Part shown: in pieces, positions 1 through 5,669 of the stretch
Position numbering within the stretch: the first letter of the stretch is position 1
Layout of the letters: every line of letters starts with the position of its first letter
Source: DASVDK01 sp036562265 [NCBI: Thermodesulfobacteriota bacterium]
Lineage (GTDB): Bacteria; DASVDK01
Length of the DNA stretch: 6,531 nt
Direction of reading: 5' to 3'
Assembly: GCA_036562265.1 (NCBI GenBank)
Contig: DATCKS010000556.1
Span: 1 to 6,531, forward strand
Made by a program: the position numbers and the translations under genes
The notes under the pieces: generated by a model
Told to the model about the DNA's origin: nothing
Database searches by the model: none
What the model saw: the letters and a program-made list of their open reading frames with translations, nothing else

Positions 1-19
1 GCCGCCGGCGGGAGCCGAT

Positions 20-34
20 CGGTCGCGGCGACCG
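20..34 (-). terminator. GC-rich hairpin after recR, possible terminator
   Basis: A perfect 6-bp stem (20-25 with 29-34) with a 3-base loop lies ten bases past the recR stop codon. No T tract follows in the available sequence, so it is not a classical intrinsic terminator. It could be a weak or Rho-assisted 3' end of the operon. The rest of 1-43 shows no gene. Confidence 0.25.
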
Positions 35-43
35 GCACGAGGG

Positions 44-643
44 TCAGAAGGCGCGGCGCCCCTCGAGGGCGCGCGCGAGCGTCGCCTCGTCGGCGTACTC
101 CAGCTCGCCCCCCATGGGGACCCCGTGGGCGATGCGGCTCACCGTCACGCCGAGCGGCTTGAGGAGCTTCGACAGGTAGATGGCGGTGGCCTCCCCCTCG
201 ACGTTGGGGTTCGTGGCGAGGATGACCTCGCGCGCCTCGCCGTCGGCGAGACGCGCGAGCAGTTCCCGGATGCGCAGCGCCTCCGGCCCGACCCCCTCGA
301 TGGGGTTGAGGGCGCCGTGCAGCACGTGGTAGCGCCCCCGGTACTCGCGCGTCCGCTCGATGGCCAGGAGGTCGGGCGGCTCCTCGACGACGCAGATGAG
401 CGCCGGGTCGCGCTTCGGGTCCGCGCAGATGCGGCAGGGATCGACGTCGGTCACGTTGAAGCAGATGCCGCAGAGCCGGATCTCGTCCTTGACCCGCAAG
501 ATGGCGTGCGCCAGCGCGTCGGCGTCGCCGCGGGGGGCGCGCAGGATGTGGAAGGCGAGCCGCGAGGCGGTCTTCTCCCCCACCCCCGGCAGCTTGGCCA
601 GCTCGGCGATGAGGGCCGCGATGGGACCGGCGTAGGGGATCAG
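44..643 (-). CDS. recR: Recombination mediator protein RecR
   Basis: RecR works with RecO (and RecF) to load RecA on SSB-coated DNA at gaps and stalled forks. The 199 residues match the usual family length. Visible in order: helix-hairpin-helix LPGVGEKTA (18-26); a four-cysteine zinc finger (C58, C61, C70, C73); a Toprim domain starting at [14 protein letters not shown] (83-96) and continuing through [11 protein letters not shown] (144-154) with its acidic residues; and the C-terminal [13 protein letters not shown] segment (173-185). The start is unusual. No ATG, GTG or TTG lies in frame near the family's normal N-terminus. CTG at 643-641 overlaps the ybaB stop as CTGA, and GGAGGG lies 8 bases upstream, so I chose it. 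The frame stays open upstream to 1321, but that stretch runs through ybaB and the repeat array in another frame and is not RecR-like. Identity is certain; only the start is inferred. Confidence 0.96.
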   Translation of the reverse strand: MIPYAGPIAALIAELAKLPGVGEKTASRLAFHILRAPRGDADALAHAILRVKDEIRLCGICFNVTDVDPCRICADPKRDPALICVVEEPPDLLAIERTREYRGRYHVLHGALNPIEGVGPEALRIRELLARLADGEAREVILATNPNVEGEATAIYLSKLLKPLGVTVSRIAHGVPMGGELEYADEATLARALEGRRAF

Positions 644-981
644 AAGGGGAACCCTCCACCGCCAGGCCCCCCGAGACCGGGGAGCCCGAGACTGCCGGTG
701 AGCTTCCCCATCTCGTCGGCCACGAGCTGACGGACCTTGCCCATCGCCTCGTTGACGGCGGCAACCACGAGGTCCTGGAGCATGACGGGGTCGTTCGGAT
801 CGATCACCTCCTTCTCGATCTTGAGCGACACCAGCTCCTGCTTGCCGTTGACCACGGCCGTGACCATGCCGCCGCCCGCCGTCGCCTCGACGGTCTTCCT
901 GCCCAGCTCCTCCTGCAGCTCCTGCATCTTCTGCTGCATCTTCTGGGCTTGCTTGAGGAGCTGACCGATGTTCTTGTTCAT
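640..981 (-). CDS. ybaB: YbaB/EbfC family nucleoid-associated protein
   Basis: This is a small DNA-binding protein of the YbaB/EbfC family, members of which form dimers that bind DNA and coat the nucleoid. The 113-residue product starts [20 protein letters not shown], a glutamine-rich, amphipathic coiled-coil helix typical of the family. The central core follows ([20 protein letters not shown], then the conserved D-P-x-D...[11 protein letters not shown] region), and the protein ends in a flexible Gly/Pro tail ([10 protein letters not shown]). I chose ATG 981 because GGAG (988-991) sits 6 bases upstream; an in-frame ATG at 993 would overlap that site, and longer versions run into the upstream repeat array. 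It lies between dnaX and recR, as in many bacteria, which supports a link to replication or recombination. Its stop overlaps the recR start by 4 bases. Confidence 0.95.
   Translation of the reverse strand: MNKNIGQLLKQAQKMQQKMQELQEELGRKTVEATAGGGMVTAVVNGKQELVSLKIEKEVIDPNDPVMLQDLVVAAVNEAMGKVRQLVADEMGKLTGSLGLPGLGGPGGGGFPF
652..657 (-). promoter_or_regulatory. Ribosome binding site deciding the recR CTG start
   Basis: The minus strand reads GGAGGG here, followed by 8 bases and then CTG at 643. It lies inside the glycine-rich 3' end of ybaB. The spacing is near ideal for CTG, and no standard start codon lies within reach downstream without removing the conserved helix-hairpin-helix region. Confidence 0.6.
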
Positions 982-987
982 GGGAAT

Positions 988-991
988 CTCC
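988..991 (-). promoter_or_regulatory. ybaB ribosome binding site
   Basis: GGAG on the minus strand, 6 bases before ATG 981. It lies only two bases beyond the last base of the repeat array at 994, so folding of the first hairpins could affect access to it. Confidence 0.6.
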
Positions 992-993
992 AT

Positions 994-1386
994 CAACGGC
1001 TCGCGGCCGGCGTCCGCTCCGGCCCGGCGAAGCCGAGCCTCCGCTCGTCGGCGGCCCTGCGGGCCGCCAACCACCGGCGGCCGCTCGCCTCGCTCGGCGG
1101 CTTCCGCCGCCTCGATCAACGGCTCGCGGCCGGCTTCCGCTCCGGCCCGGCGAAGCCGGGCCTCCGCTCAACCGGGGCTTCGCCCCGGTCCCCACCACCG
1201 GTGGCCGCTCACCTCTGCGGCGCCTCCCGGCGCCGGCTTCAACGGCTCGCGGCCGGCGTCCGCTCCGCGCGGGGCAAGCCCGCGCTCCGCTCCTCGGCGC
1301 GCCTTGCGGCGCGCCAACCACCGGGGGCCGCTCGCCTCACGCGGCGGCCTGCGCCGCCGCTTCCCAACGGCTCGCGGCCGGAGTCC
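994..1386 (-). repeat. Tandem array of 123-bp three-hairpin units filling the dnaX-ybaB gap
   Basis: Units begin at 994, 1117, 1240 and 1365 (partial, 22 bp), each with CAACGGCTCGCGGCCGG. The first 27 bases differ at one position among the three full units. Each unit has three hairpins in fixed order on the plus strand. Hairpin A: 1021-1039, 1144-1162, 1267-1285. Hairpin B: 1050-1068, 1171-1189, 1296-1315. Hairpin C: 1096-1111, 1218-1235, 1341-1360. Stems are 6-8 bp and perfect except for one position in A of unit 1. B and C stems differ in sequence in every unit but still pair, while linkers stay nearly constant. On the minus strand the B and C loops include GGAA, GGGA and GCAA (GNRA type), and the unit 1 A exception becomes a G-U pair, so a structured RNA in the dnaX-ybaB transcript is the favoured reading. 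The array takes up nearly all of the 414-bp gap. I do not recognise the family. It could be a dispersed intergenic repeat like REP/BIME elements, or an mRNA processing or stability element. Confidence 0.88.
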
Positions 1387-1395
1387 TTAGTGACC

Positions 1396-3258
1396 CTAGC
1401 TCGCGAGCGGCTTCACGGCGAGGGTGTCGGGCGCGATCTCGAAGACCTCGGCCGCGACCTGCACCACCGGGTGCGCGAGCGCTTCGGCGAGGAGCGCGTC
1501 CCGCTCCCGCCTCGCCCTTGCCTCGGCGGTCTCGGCCACCGACGGCGCGAGCGGCGACATGCCGGCCGTGAGCCGCCCCACCCGTACCTCGTAGCGCCGG
1601 CCGGTGGCCTGCGCGAGGAGGTCGGTGAGGATCCCGGATCGCGCCGCGTCGGCCAGCGTGTCCTCGTGGAAGGGGTTGCCCTCGGGCATGCCGAGCGACA
1701 GCCGTCCGGGCGCAGCCTCGAGCAGCACGGCCTCTTCAAGGATCGCGCCGAGGGCCGGCTTCCGCGACGCCACGAACTGCACGGCGTCGACCCACCGCTC
1801 GGGCGTCAACTCGATGGGCCCGGCGTCGTCCGCGTGAGCCTCGCTCGGGCCGGCGGTCGCGCGACGTGCGTCGGCGCTCCCGACGGCACCCGGTCTCTCG
1901 GGCGTGTACCCGGCGCCCCTGCGGACGGCCCGCGCCTCGTCAGCGGACGCCCGCGCGCCGCTCCGCGGCGGCCCGCCCGTGGCCCCCGACCCTCCGCGCG
2001 CAGGCCCGGCCGTGCCGGGCCCGGCGCCGCCCGGCCCGCGCCTTCCGCCCTCCGGACCGCTCCCCGAACCGGCCGTCCCGTCGCCGCCGCCGAGGCGCGC
2101 GCCGAGACGGTCGAGGTCGGCCAGGATGTCGCCGAGCGAGCGCAGTTCCGCCACGCGCGCCATGCGGATCAGCGTGACCTCGAAGGCGAGCCGCGGGGCC
2201 GGCGCGCGCGACAGCTCCTCCTCGCCCCTGACGAGCAGGCCGACGAGCGCCTGCAGCTCGTCGACGCCGCGCCCCTCCGCGCGCCGGACGACCTCGGCGG
2301 CCTCGTCCGGCCCGAGTTCCGCCTCGAGCGCCTTCGCGCCGGCGACGCGGGCGAGGAGCAGGTGCCGGAAGTGCTCGAGGAGGTCTCGCGCGAGCTGCCG
2401 GAGGTCCGAGCCGCCCCGGTAGAGCGCGTCGAGCCGGATCAGGGCCGCCGCCGCGTCGCGCGCGAGGACCGCGTCGGCGAGGTCGCGGACCGCGGCGCGG
2501 TCCGAGATGCCGAGCACCTCGCGCACCGTTGCCTCGGTCACCTCGCCGCTGCCCGCGTAGGCGATGACCTGGTCGAGGAGGCTCTGCGCGTCGCGCATGC
2601 TCCCCTCCCCCTGGCGCGCGATGAGACGCAGGGCGCGGACGTCCGCCTTGACGCCGTCGGCCTCGGTGATCGTCCGGAGGCGCCCGGTCACCTCGTCGAG
2701 CGGGATGCGGCGGAAGTCGAATCGCTGGCAGCGCGACAGGATGGTGGCCGGGACCCTGTGGACCTCGGTCGTGGCGAAGACGAACTTCACGTGCGCCGGC
2801 GGCTCCTCGAGCGTCTTGAGGAGGGCGTTGAAGGCCGCCGTCGACAGCATGTGGACCTCGTCGATGATGTAGACCTTGAAGCGCGACGAGGCCGGCAGGT
2901 ACTTGACGTTCTCGCGAAGCTCGCGCACCTCGTCGACGCCGTTGTTCGACGCGCCGTCGATCTCGACGACGTCCACCGCGGTGCCGGCCGCGACCGCCTC
3001 GCACGAGGAGCAGGCCCCGCAGGGGGTCGGGTTCGGCCCGGGAGTGGCGGTGCAGTTGAGCGCCTTCGCCAGGATGCGCGCGGCCGACGTCTTGCCGACG
3101 CCGCGCGGACCGGTGAAGAGGAAGGCGTGGCCGAGACGGCCGGTGCGAATGGCGTTCTGCAGCGTCTGGGCGACGTGCCGCTGCCCGACGAGGTCGTCGA
3201 ACGTCGGCGGACGCCACTTGCGGGCGATGACCTGGTAGGCGGCGCCGGTGTCGGGCAT
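1396..3258 (-). CDS. dnaX: DNA polymerase III subunit gamma/tau
   Basis: This is the AAA+ motor of the clamp loader; in tau form it also ties polymerase cores and helicase together. The 620 residues show the family signature VIARKWRPPTFDDLVGQ near the N-terminus, Walker A GPRGVGKT (50-57), a zinc module (C69, C80, C83, C86), Walker B IIDE (131-134), sensor 1 ATTE (162-165), the arginine-finger SRC motif (175-177) and sensor 2 in GSMRDAQSLLDQ (219-230). The helical collar domain runs to about 375. A Gly/Pro/Ala/Arg-rich, probably disordered linker spans about 385-480, and a tau-like C-terminal domain (481-620) follows. ATG 3258 has GGAG 5 bases upstream (3264-3267). No A-rich slippery run was seen, so a programmed frameshift making a short gamma form is not supported. 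It lies 55 bp after ffs. Confidence 0.97.
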   Translation of the reverse strand: MPDTGAAYQVIARKWRPPTFDDLVGQRHVAQTLQNAIRTGRLGHAFLFTGPRGVGKTSAARILAKALNCTATPGPNPTPCGACSSCEAVAAGTAVDVVEIDGASNNGVDEVRELRENVKYLPASSRFKVYIIDEVHMLSTAAFNALLKTLEEPPAHVKFVFATTEVHRVPATILSRCQRFDFRRIPLDEVTGRLRTITEADGVKADVRALRLIARQGEGSMRDAQSLLDQVIAYAGSGEVTEATVREVLGISDRAAVRDLADAVLARDAAAALIRLDALYRGGSDLRQLARDLLEHFRHLLLARVAGAKALEAELGPDEAAEVVRRAEGRGVDELQALVGLLVRGEEELSRAPAPRLAFEVTLIRMARVAELRSLGDILADLDRLGARLGGGDGTAGSGSGPEGGRRGPGGAGPGTAGPARGGSGATGGPPRSGARASADEARAVRRGAGYTPERPGAVGSADARRATAGPSEAHADDAGPIELTPERWVDAVQFVASRKPALGAILEEAVLLEAAPGRLSLGMPEGNPFHEDTLADAARSGILTDLLAQATGRRYEVRVGRLTAGMSPLAPSVAETAEARARRERDALLAEALAHPVVQVAAEVFEIAPDTLAVKPLAS

Positions 3259-3270
3259 CGGTGCTCCGGG

Positions 3271-3304
3271 TCGGCCGGGGTCAGGGTCGCCCCGGCCCGG
3301 CCGA
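3271..3304 (-). other. Overlapping alternative hairpins between ffs and dnaX
   Basis: An 8-bp perfect stem forms between 3273-3280 and 3290-3297 (9-base loop). The same left arm can instead pair as 3271-3278 with 3297-3304. The two folds exclude each other. They lie between the 3' end of the SRP RNA and the dnaX ribosome binding site, 6 bases from the latter. No T tract is present, so this may be a processing or partial-termination structure, or a brake on dnaX translation, rather than a full terminator. Confidence 0.45.
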
Positions 3305-3313
3305 CGCCGTCAA

Positions 3314-3424
3314 GGGTGATCGCTAGGCACCCCTTCGGCACACGGAGGGAGCGGGTACCGTTGCTTCCTTCCGGACCTGGCGGGGTTCGCCGCGCTCCGT
3401 TGCGAAGGACCCAGCGACCACCGC
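3314..3424 (-). ncRNA. ffs: Signal recognition particle RNA, small bacterial (4.5S) type
   Basis: SRP RNA pairs with Ffh to target nascent membrane proteins to FtsY. The minus strand contains the apical Ffh-binding domain almost as in the consensus: CCAGGTCCGGAAGGAAGCA at 3362-3380, with the GGAA tetraloop and the asymmetric internal loop bases. The flanks pair as a long rod: 3413-3422 pairs with 3315-3324 over ten positions (one G-U), and further in, ACGGAG near 3395-3400 pairs with CTCCGT near 3342-3347. About 111 bases and no Alu domain match the short 4.5S class. The ends are set from the outermost pairing and may be off by a few bases. It follows the two serine tRNAs by 34 bp with no promoter seen between, so co-transcription and processing are likely. 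Confidence 0.93.
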
Positions 3425-3458
3425 TCACGGCGCCGGCCTGGCGGGGCTGCTGCGTGTC

Positions 3459-3552
3459 TGGCGGAGAGAGAGGGATTCGAACCCTCGAGGCCGGTTTGAG
3501 CCAGCCTACACGCTCTCCAGGCGTGCTCCTTCAACCACTCGGACATCTCTCC
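3459..3552 (-). tRNA. tRNA-Ser (anticodon GGA)
   Basis: Class II tRNA of 94 bases including an encoded CCA (3461-3459). The acceptor stem GGAGAGA/TCTCTCC is perfect, with G as discriminator base as expected for serine. Anticodon stem CACGC/GCGTG encloses loop CTGGAGA, giving anticodon GGA (reads UCC/UCU). A long variable arm and the T arm GAGGG-TTCGAAT-CCCTC are present. It is the second of two serine tRNAs read from the promoter at 3722-3750. Confidence 0.97.
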
Positions 3553-3565
3553 GGGGCATGCAGGC

Positions 3566-3594
3566 GACGCGGGGCGCCCCGGGCACCCCGCGTC
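3566..3594 (-). other. Hairpin in the spacer between the two serine tRNAs
   Basis: Arms 3566-3574 and 3586-3594 pair perfectly over 9 bp around an 11-base GC-rich loop. It lies midway between the tRNA-Ser(CGA) 3' end and the tRNA-Ser(GGA) 5' end. No T tract follows. It may be an RNase III-type or other processing structure in the polycistronic precursor. Confidence 0.4.
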
Positions 3595-3602
3595 CACGAA
3601 GA

Positions 3603-3695
<93 letters not shown>

Positions 3696-3721
3696 GCGCA
3701 ACCGGTGAAAACTGGTAGGGG

Positions 3722-3750
3722 ACTGTACCACCCGCCGCGGGGAGCGTCAA
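3722..3750 (-). promoter_or_regulatory. Sigma70-type promoter for the tRNA-Ser/ffs (dnaX) transcript
   Basis: The minus strand carries -35 TTGACG (3750-3745), a 17-bp spacer and -10 TACAGT (3727-3722). A C-rich discriminator follows, then the tRNA start at 3695, so transcription should begin near 3715. Near-consensus boxes with a GC-rich discriminator are typical of stable-RNA promoters under stringent control; that control is inferred. No other convincing promoter was seen before dnaX. Confidence 0.8.
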
Positions 3751-3753
3751 GGG

Positions 3754-3765
3754 TGCGATATCGCA
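3754..3765. promoter_or_regulatory. 12-bp perfect palindrome beside the -35 box
   Basis: TGCGATATCGCA is a perfect inverted repeat 3 bp upstream of the -35 hexamer, in the tadA-tRNA gap. Its place would suit an activator or other DNA-binding protein, but no family is recognised and it could be chance. Confidence 0.3.
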
Positions 3766-3790
3766 GAAGGCCTCGAAATCGCTCCGTTTT

Positions 3791-4291
3791 TCAGCCTCCA
3801 TCCACCCCGCCCCCCCGCCGCCGCGCCCGGAAGAAGCCGGTGAGGAGCGCCGACGCCTCGTCGCCGAGGACCCCCTCGGTGACGCTCAGGCGGTGGTTGA
3901 GCCGCCGGTCGCGGACGATGTCGTAGAGCGACCCCACGGCCCCCGCCCTGGGATCGCGGCAGCCGTAGACCAGGCGCGTGACGCGCGCCAGCACGAGGGC
4001 GCCCGCGCACATGGGACACGGCTCGAGCGTCACGTAGAGCGTGGTCCCGGTGAGGCGCCAGGCGCCGAGGCGGCGGCTCGCGCGGCGAATGGCGAGCATC
4101 TCGGCGTGCGCGGTGGGGTCCTGTCTGACCTCTCGCAGGTTGTGGCCGCGGGCGAGCACGACCGTCGCGCCGTCGGGCGACGGCCCGACGAGCACGGCGC
4201 CGACCGGGACCTCGCCGAGGCGGGCCGCCCGCCTCGCCTCCCGCAGCGCCATCGCCATGAACCGCTCGTCGTCGGTCGTCACGGGGATCAT
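3791..4291 (-). CDS. tadA: tRNA-specific adenosine deaminase TadA
   Basis: TadA converts A34 to inosine in the anticodon of tRNA-Arg(ACG), letting one tRNA read several CGN codons. The 166-residue product has the zinc cytidine/adenosine deaminase fold: N-terminal MALREARRAARLGEVPVGAVLV (14-35), substrate-contacting GHN (49-51), HAE with zinc ligand H62 and proton-shuttle E64, PCPMC with ligands C92 and C95 (91-95), and the TadA-type GAVGSLYDI (117-125) that sets it apart from guanine and cytosine deaminases. ATG 4291 overlaps the TGA of the upstream membrane protein as ATGA, so translation is probably coupled; no strong ribosome site is seen. A longer in-frame reading from 4447 runs through the upstream gene and is rejected. 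The order tadA, ffs, dnaX, ybaB, recR is also known from Bacillus subtilis. Confidence 0.95.
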   Translation of the reverse strand: MIPVTTDDERFMAMALREARRAARLGEVPVGAVLVGPSPDGATVVLARGHNLREVRQDPTAHAEMLAIRRASRRLGAWRLTGTTLYVTLEPCPMCAGALVLARVTRLVYGCRDPRAGAVGSLYDIVRDRRLNHRLSVTEGVLGDEASALLTGFFRARRRGGGVDGG

Positions 4292-4851
4292 CGCGTCCGG
4301 CGGCGGGCCAGCGCCGCGAGGAGGACGAGCGGGCCGAGCAGAGCAACCTCGAGGAGCACCGCGCGCACGTTGTGCGAACTCGCGAGCGTCCGGAAGAAGG
4401 TGACCACGTCGCTCTGCTCCCGCTGGATGTCGGCGAACGGGGTCCACGGGCTCATCACGTACGAACCGTCGAGCGGCCAGAAGAGGGGGACGCCGTACGG
4501 CGGCGACGTGTCGACGGCGAGCGCGTCGAGGAGGACGTGCGCGAGCACCGCGAGTCCGCAGACGAGCCCCGCACGCCCCGCGCCGACGGCGGCAAGCCCG
4601 GTCGCCCGCCCGAACGGGGAGGCCGCGAGCGCACCGCCCAGGAGGGCCGCCGCCGCGGCGGCGCCCACGCTGTGGCTCGCACCGTGGTGGTAGCGTCCGG
4701 GGTCGCCGACGAGGAGGCCCGGGACGAAGTCCAGGTCCGGCGCCAGGCTCGCCGCGACGGCGAGCGCGGCCGCCGGGGCGATGCGGGCGCCGGGCGCGAC
4801 GGCGGCGGCCAGGACGAGCCCGGCGAGCGCGTGTCCCAGCGGGGAGGGCAT
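4288..4851 (-). CDS. Membrane-bound metal-dependent hydrolase, YdjM/DUF457 family
   Basis: Members of this family are multi-pass membrane proteins annotated as metal-dependent hydrolases; the true substrate is not established. Of 187 residues, the conserved polar positions are visible: H7 in PLGHALAG, APDLDF with D39 and D41, RYHHGASHS with H55, H56 and H60, HVLLDAL with H105 and D109, and the YGVPLFWPL motif (119-127). These would form a metal site at the membrane surface. Hydrophobic segments lie at about 8-20, 25-38, 62-78, 86-110 and 165-182. ATG 4851 gives the expected family N-terminus, but no Shine-Dalgarno sequence precedes it. It overlaps tadA by 4 bases and diverges from the DsbA-like gene across 30 bp. 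The family call is fairly firm; activity is unknown. Confidence 0.82.
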   Translation of the reverse strand: MPSPLGHALAGLVLAAAVAPGARIAPAAALAVAASLAPDLDFVPGLLVGDPGRYHHGASHSVGAAAAAALLGGALAASPFGRATGLAAVGAGRAGLVCGLAVLAHVLLDALAVDTSPPYGVPLFWPLDGSYVMSPWTPFADIQREQSDVVTFFRTLASSHNVRAVLLEVALLGPLVLLAALARRRTR

Positions 4852-4856
4852 AGCGG

Positions 4857-4874
4857 GAGGGTAGCGCTACCCTC
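4857..4874. promoter_or_regulatory. 18-bp perfect palindrome in the 30-bp divergent gap
   Basis: GAGGGTAGCGCTACCCTC is an exact inverted repeat placed between the start codons at 4851 (minus) and 4882 (plus). Each strand reads TACCCT, a TANNNT-type -10 box, 6 bases (minus) or 8 bases (plus) before its ATG, and neither gene has a visible ribosome site. Either a shared operator or back-to-back -10 boxes of leaderless transcripts would explain it. Confidence 0.5.
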
Positions 4875-4881
4875 TGCCGTC

Positions 4882-5574
4882 ATGGGTGAGCCGGTCCGCA
4901 TCCTCCTCTTCCACGATCCGGTCTGCGTCTGGTCGTTCCTCTCGGCCGTCCGGCTGCGGCGCGTGGCGGCGGCGTTCGGCGACCGGGTGACGCTCGCCGG
5001 GAAGGTGTTCCTGCTCGCCCGCGACGAGATCGAGGCGCTCCGGCGATGGCCCGACCACGGCGCGCGCACCGAGGCGATCCTGGCCGAGTGGGCGCGGGCG
5101 AAGGCGCAGCCGGGCGGCGAGGCGATCGACCCGGAGCGGGCGCGCCGGCGGCTCGCGCGCATGCCGCTCTCCCTGCCGGCGGCCGCGGCGGTCAAGGGGG
5201 CCGAGGAGATCGCCGGGATGGCGGCGCACCTCGTGCTTCTGCGGCGCCTGCAGGAGGCGCTCTTCGTCGAAGGGCGCGACACGAGCGAGCCCGGCGTCAT
5301 CCTGCAGTGCGCCTCGGCGGTCGGCCTCGACACCACGCCGCTTGCCGTCGGGCTCGAGCAGGGCGCGTTCCTGCCCGACGCCTTCGCCGACGACGCCGGC
5401 GCCAGGGCGCTCGGCTTCACCACCGTGCCGACGGTGGTCTTCGACGAGCGGTTCGTCCTGGCCGGCGTGGCGGACGAGGCGCGGTACCGGGACGTGGTGA
5501 GCGCCCTCCTCGACGGCCGCGAGCCCGAGGGCTGTCTCGACCTCGACGCCGCCGAGCGGTCCCCCGCGTCCTAG
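4882..5574 (+). CDS. DsbA/FrnE-like thioredoxin-fold protein with CxxS active site
   Basis: The 230-residue product fits the DsbA family (FrnE / 2-hydroxychromene-2-carboxylate isomerase branch), thioredoxin-fold proteins with a helical insert. It opens with a beta strand (PVRILLFHDP) leading to the active site at 14-20, which reads V-C-V-W-S-F-L: C15 is kept and the second cysteine is S18. The helical insert covers about 45-165. The cis-proline loop is TTVPTVVF (180-187, P183), followed by the usual strand-turn-helix GVADEARYRDVVSALL. No signal peptide is seen, so it is probably cytoplasmic. CxxS suggests a monothiol role (isomerase, glutathione or persulfide chemistry) rather than disulfide formation. 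ATG 4882 fits the family N-terminus; the frame is open back to 4372 but that part is antisense to the membrane-protein gene. It is followed 95 bp later by a persulfide dioxygenase-like gene on the same strand. Confidence 0.82.
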   Translation: MGEPVRILLFHDPVCVWSFLSAVRLRRVAAAFGDRVTLAGKVFLLARDEIEALRRWPDHGARTEAILAEWARAKAQPGGEAIDPERARRRLARMPLSLPAAAAVKGAEEIAGMAAHLVLLRRLQEALFVEGRDTSEPGVILQCASAVGLDTTPLAVGLEQGAFLPDAFADDAGARALGFTTVPTVVFDERFVLAGVADEARYRDVVSALLDGREPEGCLDLDAAERSPAS

Positions 5575-5575
5575 G

Positions 5576-5618
5576 GCCTCTCCGCGAGAGGCGCGTCGCG
5601 CGACCAGCGGGACGCGCC
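5576..5618 (+). terminator. Two overlapping hairpins after the DsbA-like gene
   Basis: Hairpin 1 pairs 5576-5582 with 5586-5592 (7 bp, 3-base loop) two bases after the stop codon. Hairpin 2 pairs 5590-5597 with 5611-5618 (8 bp, 13-base loop). They share 5590-5592, so both cannot form fully at once. There is no T tract. They may weaken read-through or shield the 3' end before the next gene's leader. Confidence 0.35.
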
Positions 5619-5658
5619 GCAGGCACCACGCCGGAACAGGAGCCGTCCCCCGCCGACC

Positions 5659-5663
5659 GGAGG
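5659..5663 (+). promoter_or_regulatory. Strong ribosome binding site of the MBL-rhodanese gene
   Basis: GGAGG followed by 6 bases and ATG 5670. It fixes the start, and contrasts with the DsbA-like gene, which has no such site. Confidence 0.75.
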
Positions 5664-5669
5664 TGCCCC

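Noticed and set aside
982-1119. Longer ybaB start at 1119 or at 993.
   Set aside because: The extra residues come from the repeat array; ATG 981 has a well-spaced GGAG and the normal family N-terminus.
644-1321. In-frame upstream extension of recR, encoding repeated RPRAV-type peptides.
   Set aside because: It lies over ybaB in another frame and over the hairpin array; the peptide repeats follow from the 123-bp DNA period (divisible by three). Stems change while pairing is kept, which fits structure, not coding.
994-1386. CRISPR array.
   Set aside because: Units are 123-125 bp with several internal hairpins, and there are no unique spacers of even length and no cas genes.
1396-3258. Programmed frameshift in dnaX producing gamma.
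   Set aside because: No A-rich slippery heptamer or long A/T run was seen in the coding strand.
3285-3313. Second promoter for dnaX at TTGACG (3313-3308).
   Set aside because: The -35-like box is not followed by a -10 box: at 17-bp spacing the minus strand reads GCGACC. The hexamer also abuts the ffs 3' end.
4372-4881. N-terminal extension of the DsbA-like protein.
   Set aside because: It is antisense to the membrane protein gene, and the product before residue M at 4882 is charged low-complexity sequence.
4455-5423. Long minus-strand open frame opposite the DsbA-like gene.
   Set aside because: Ser/Arg-rich shadow of two well-supported genes in other frames.
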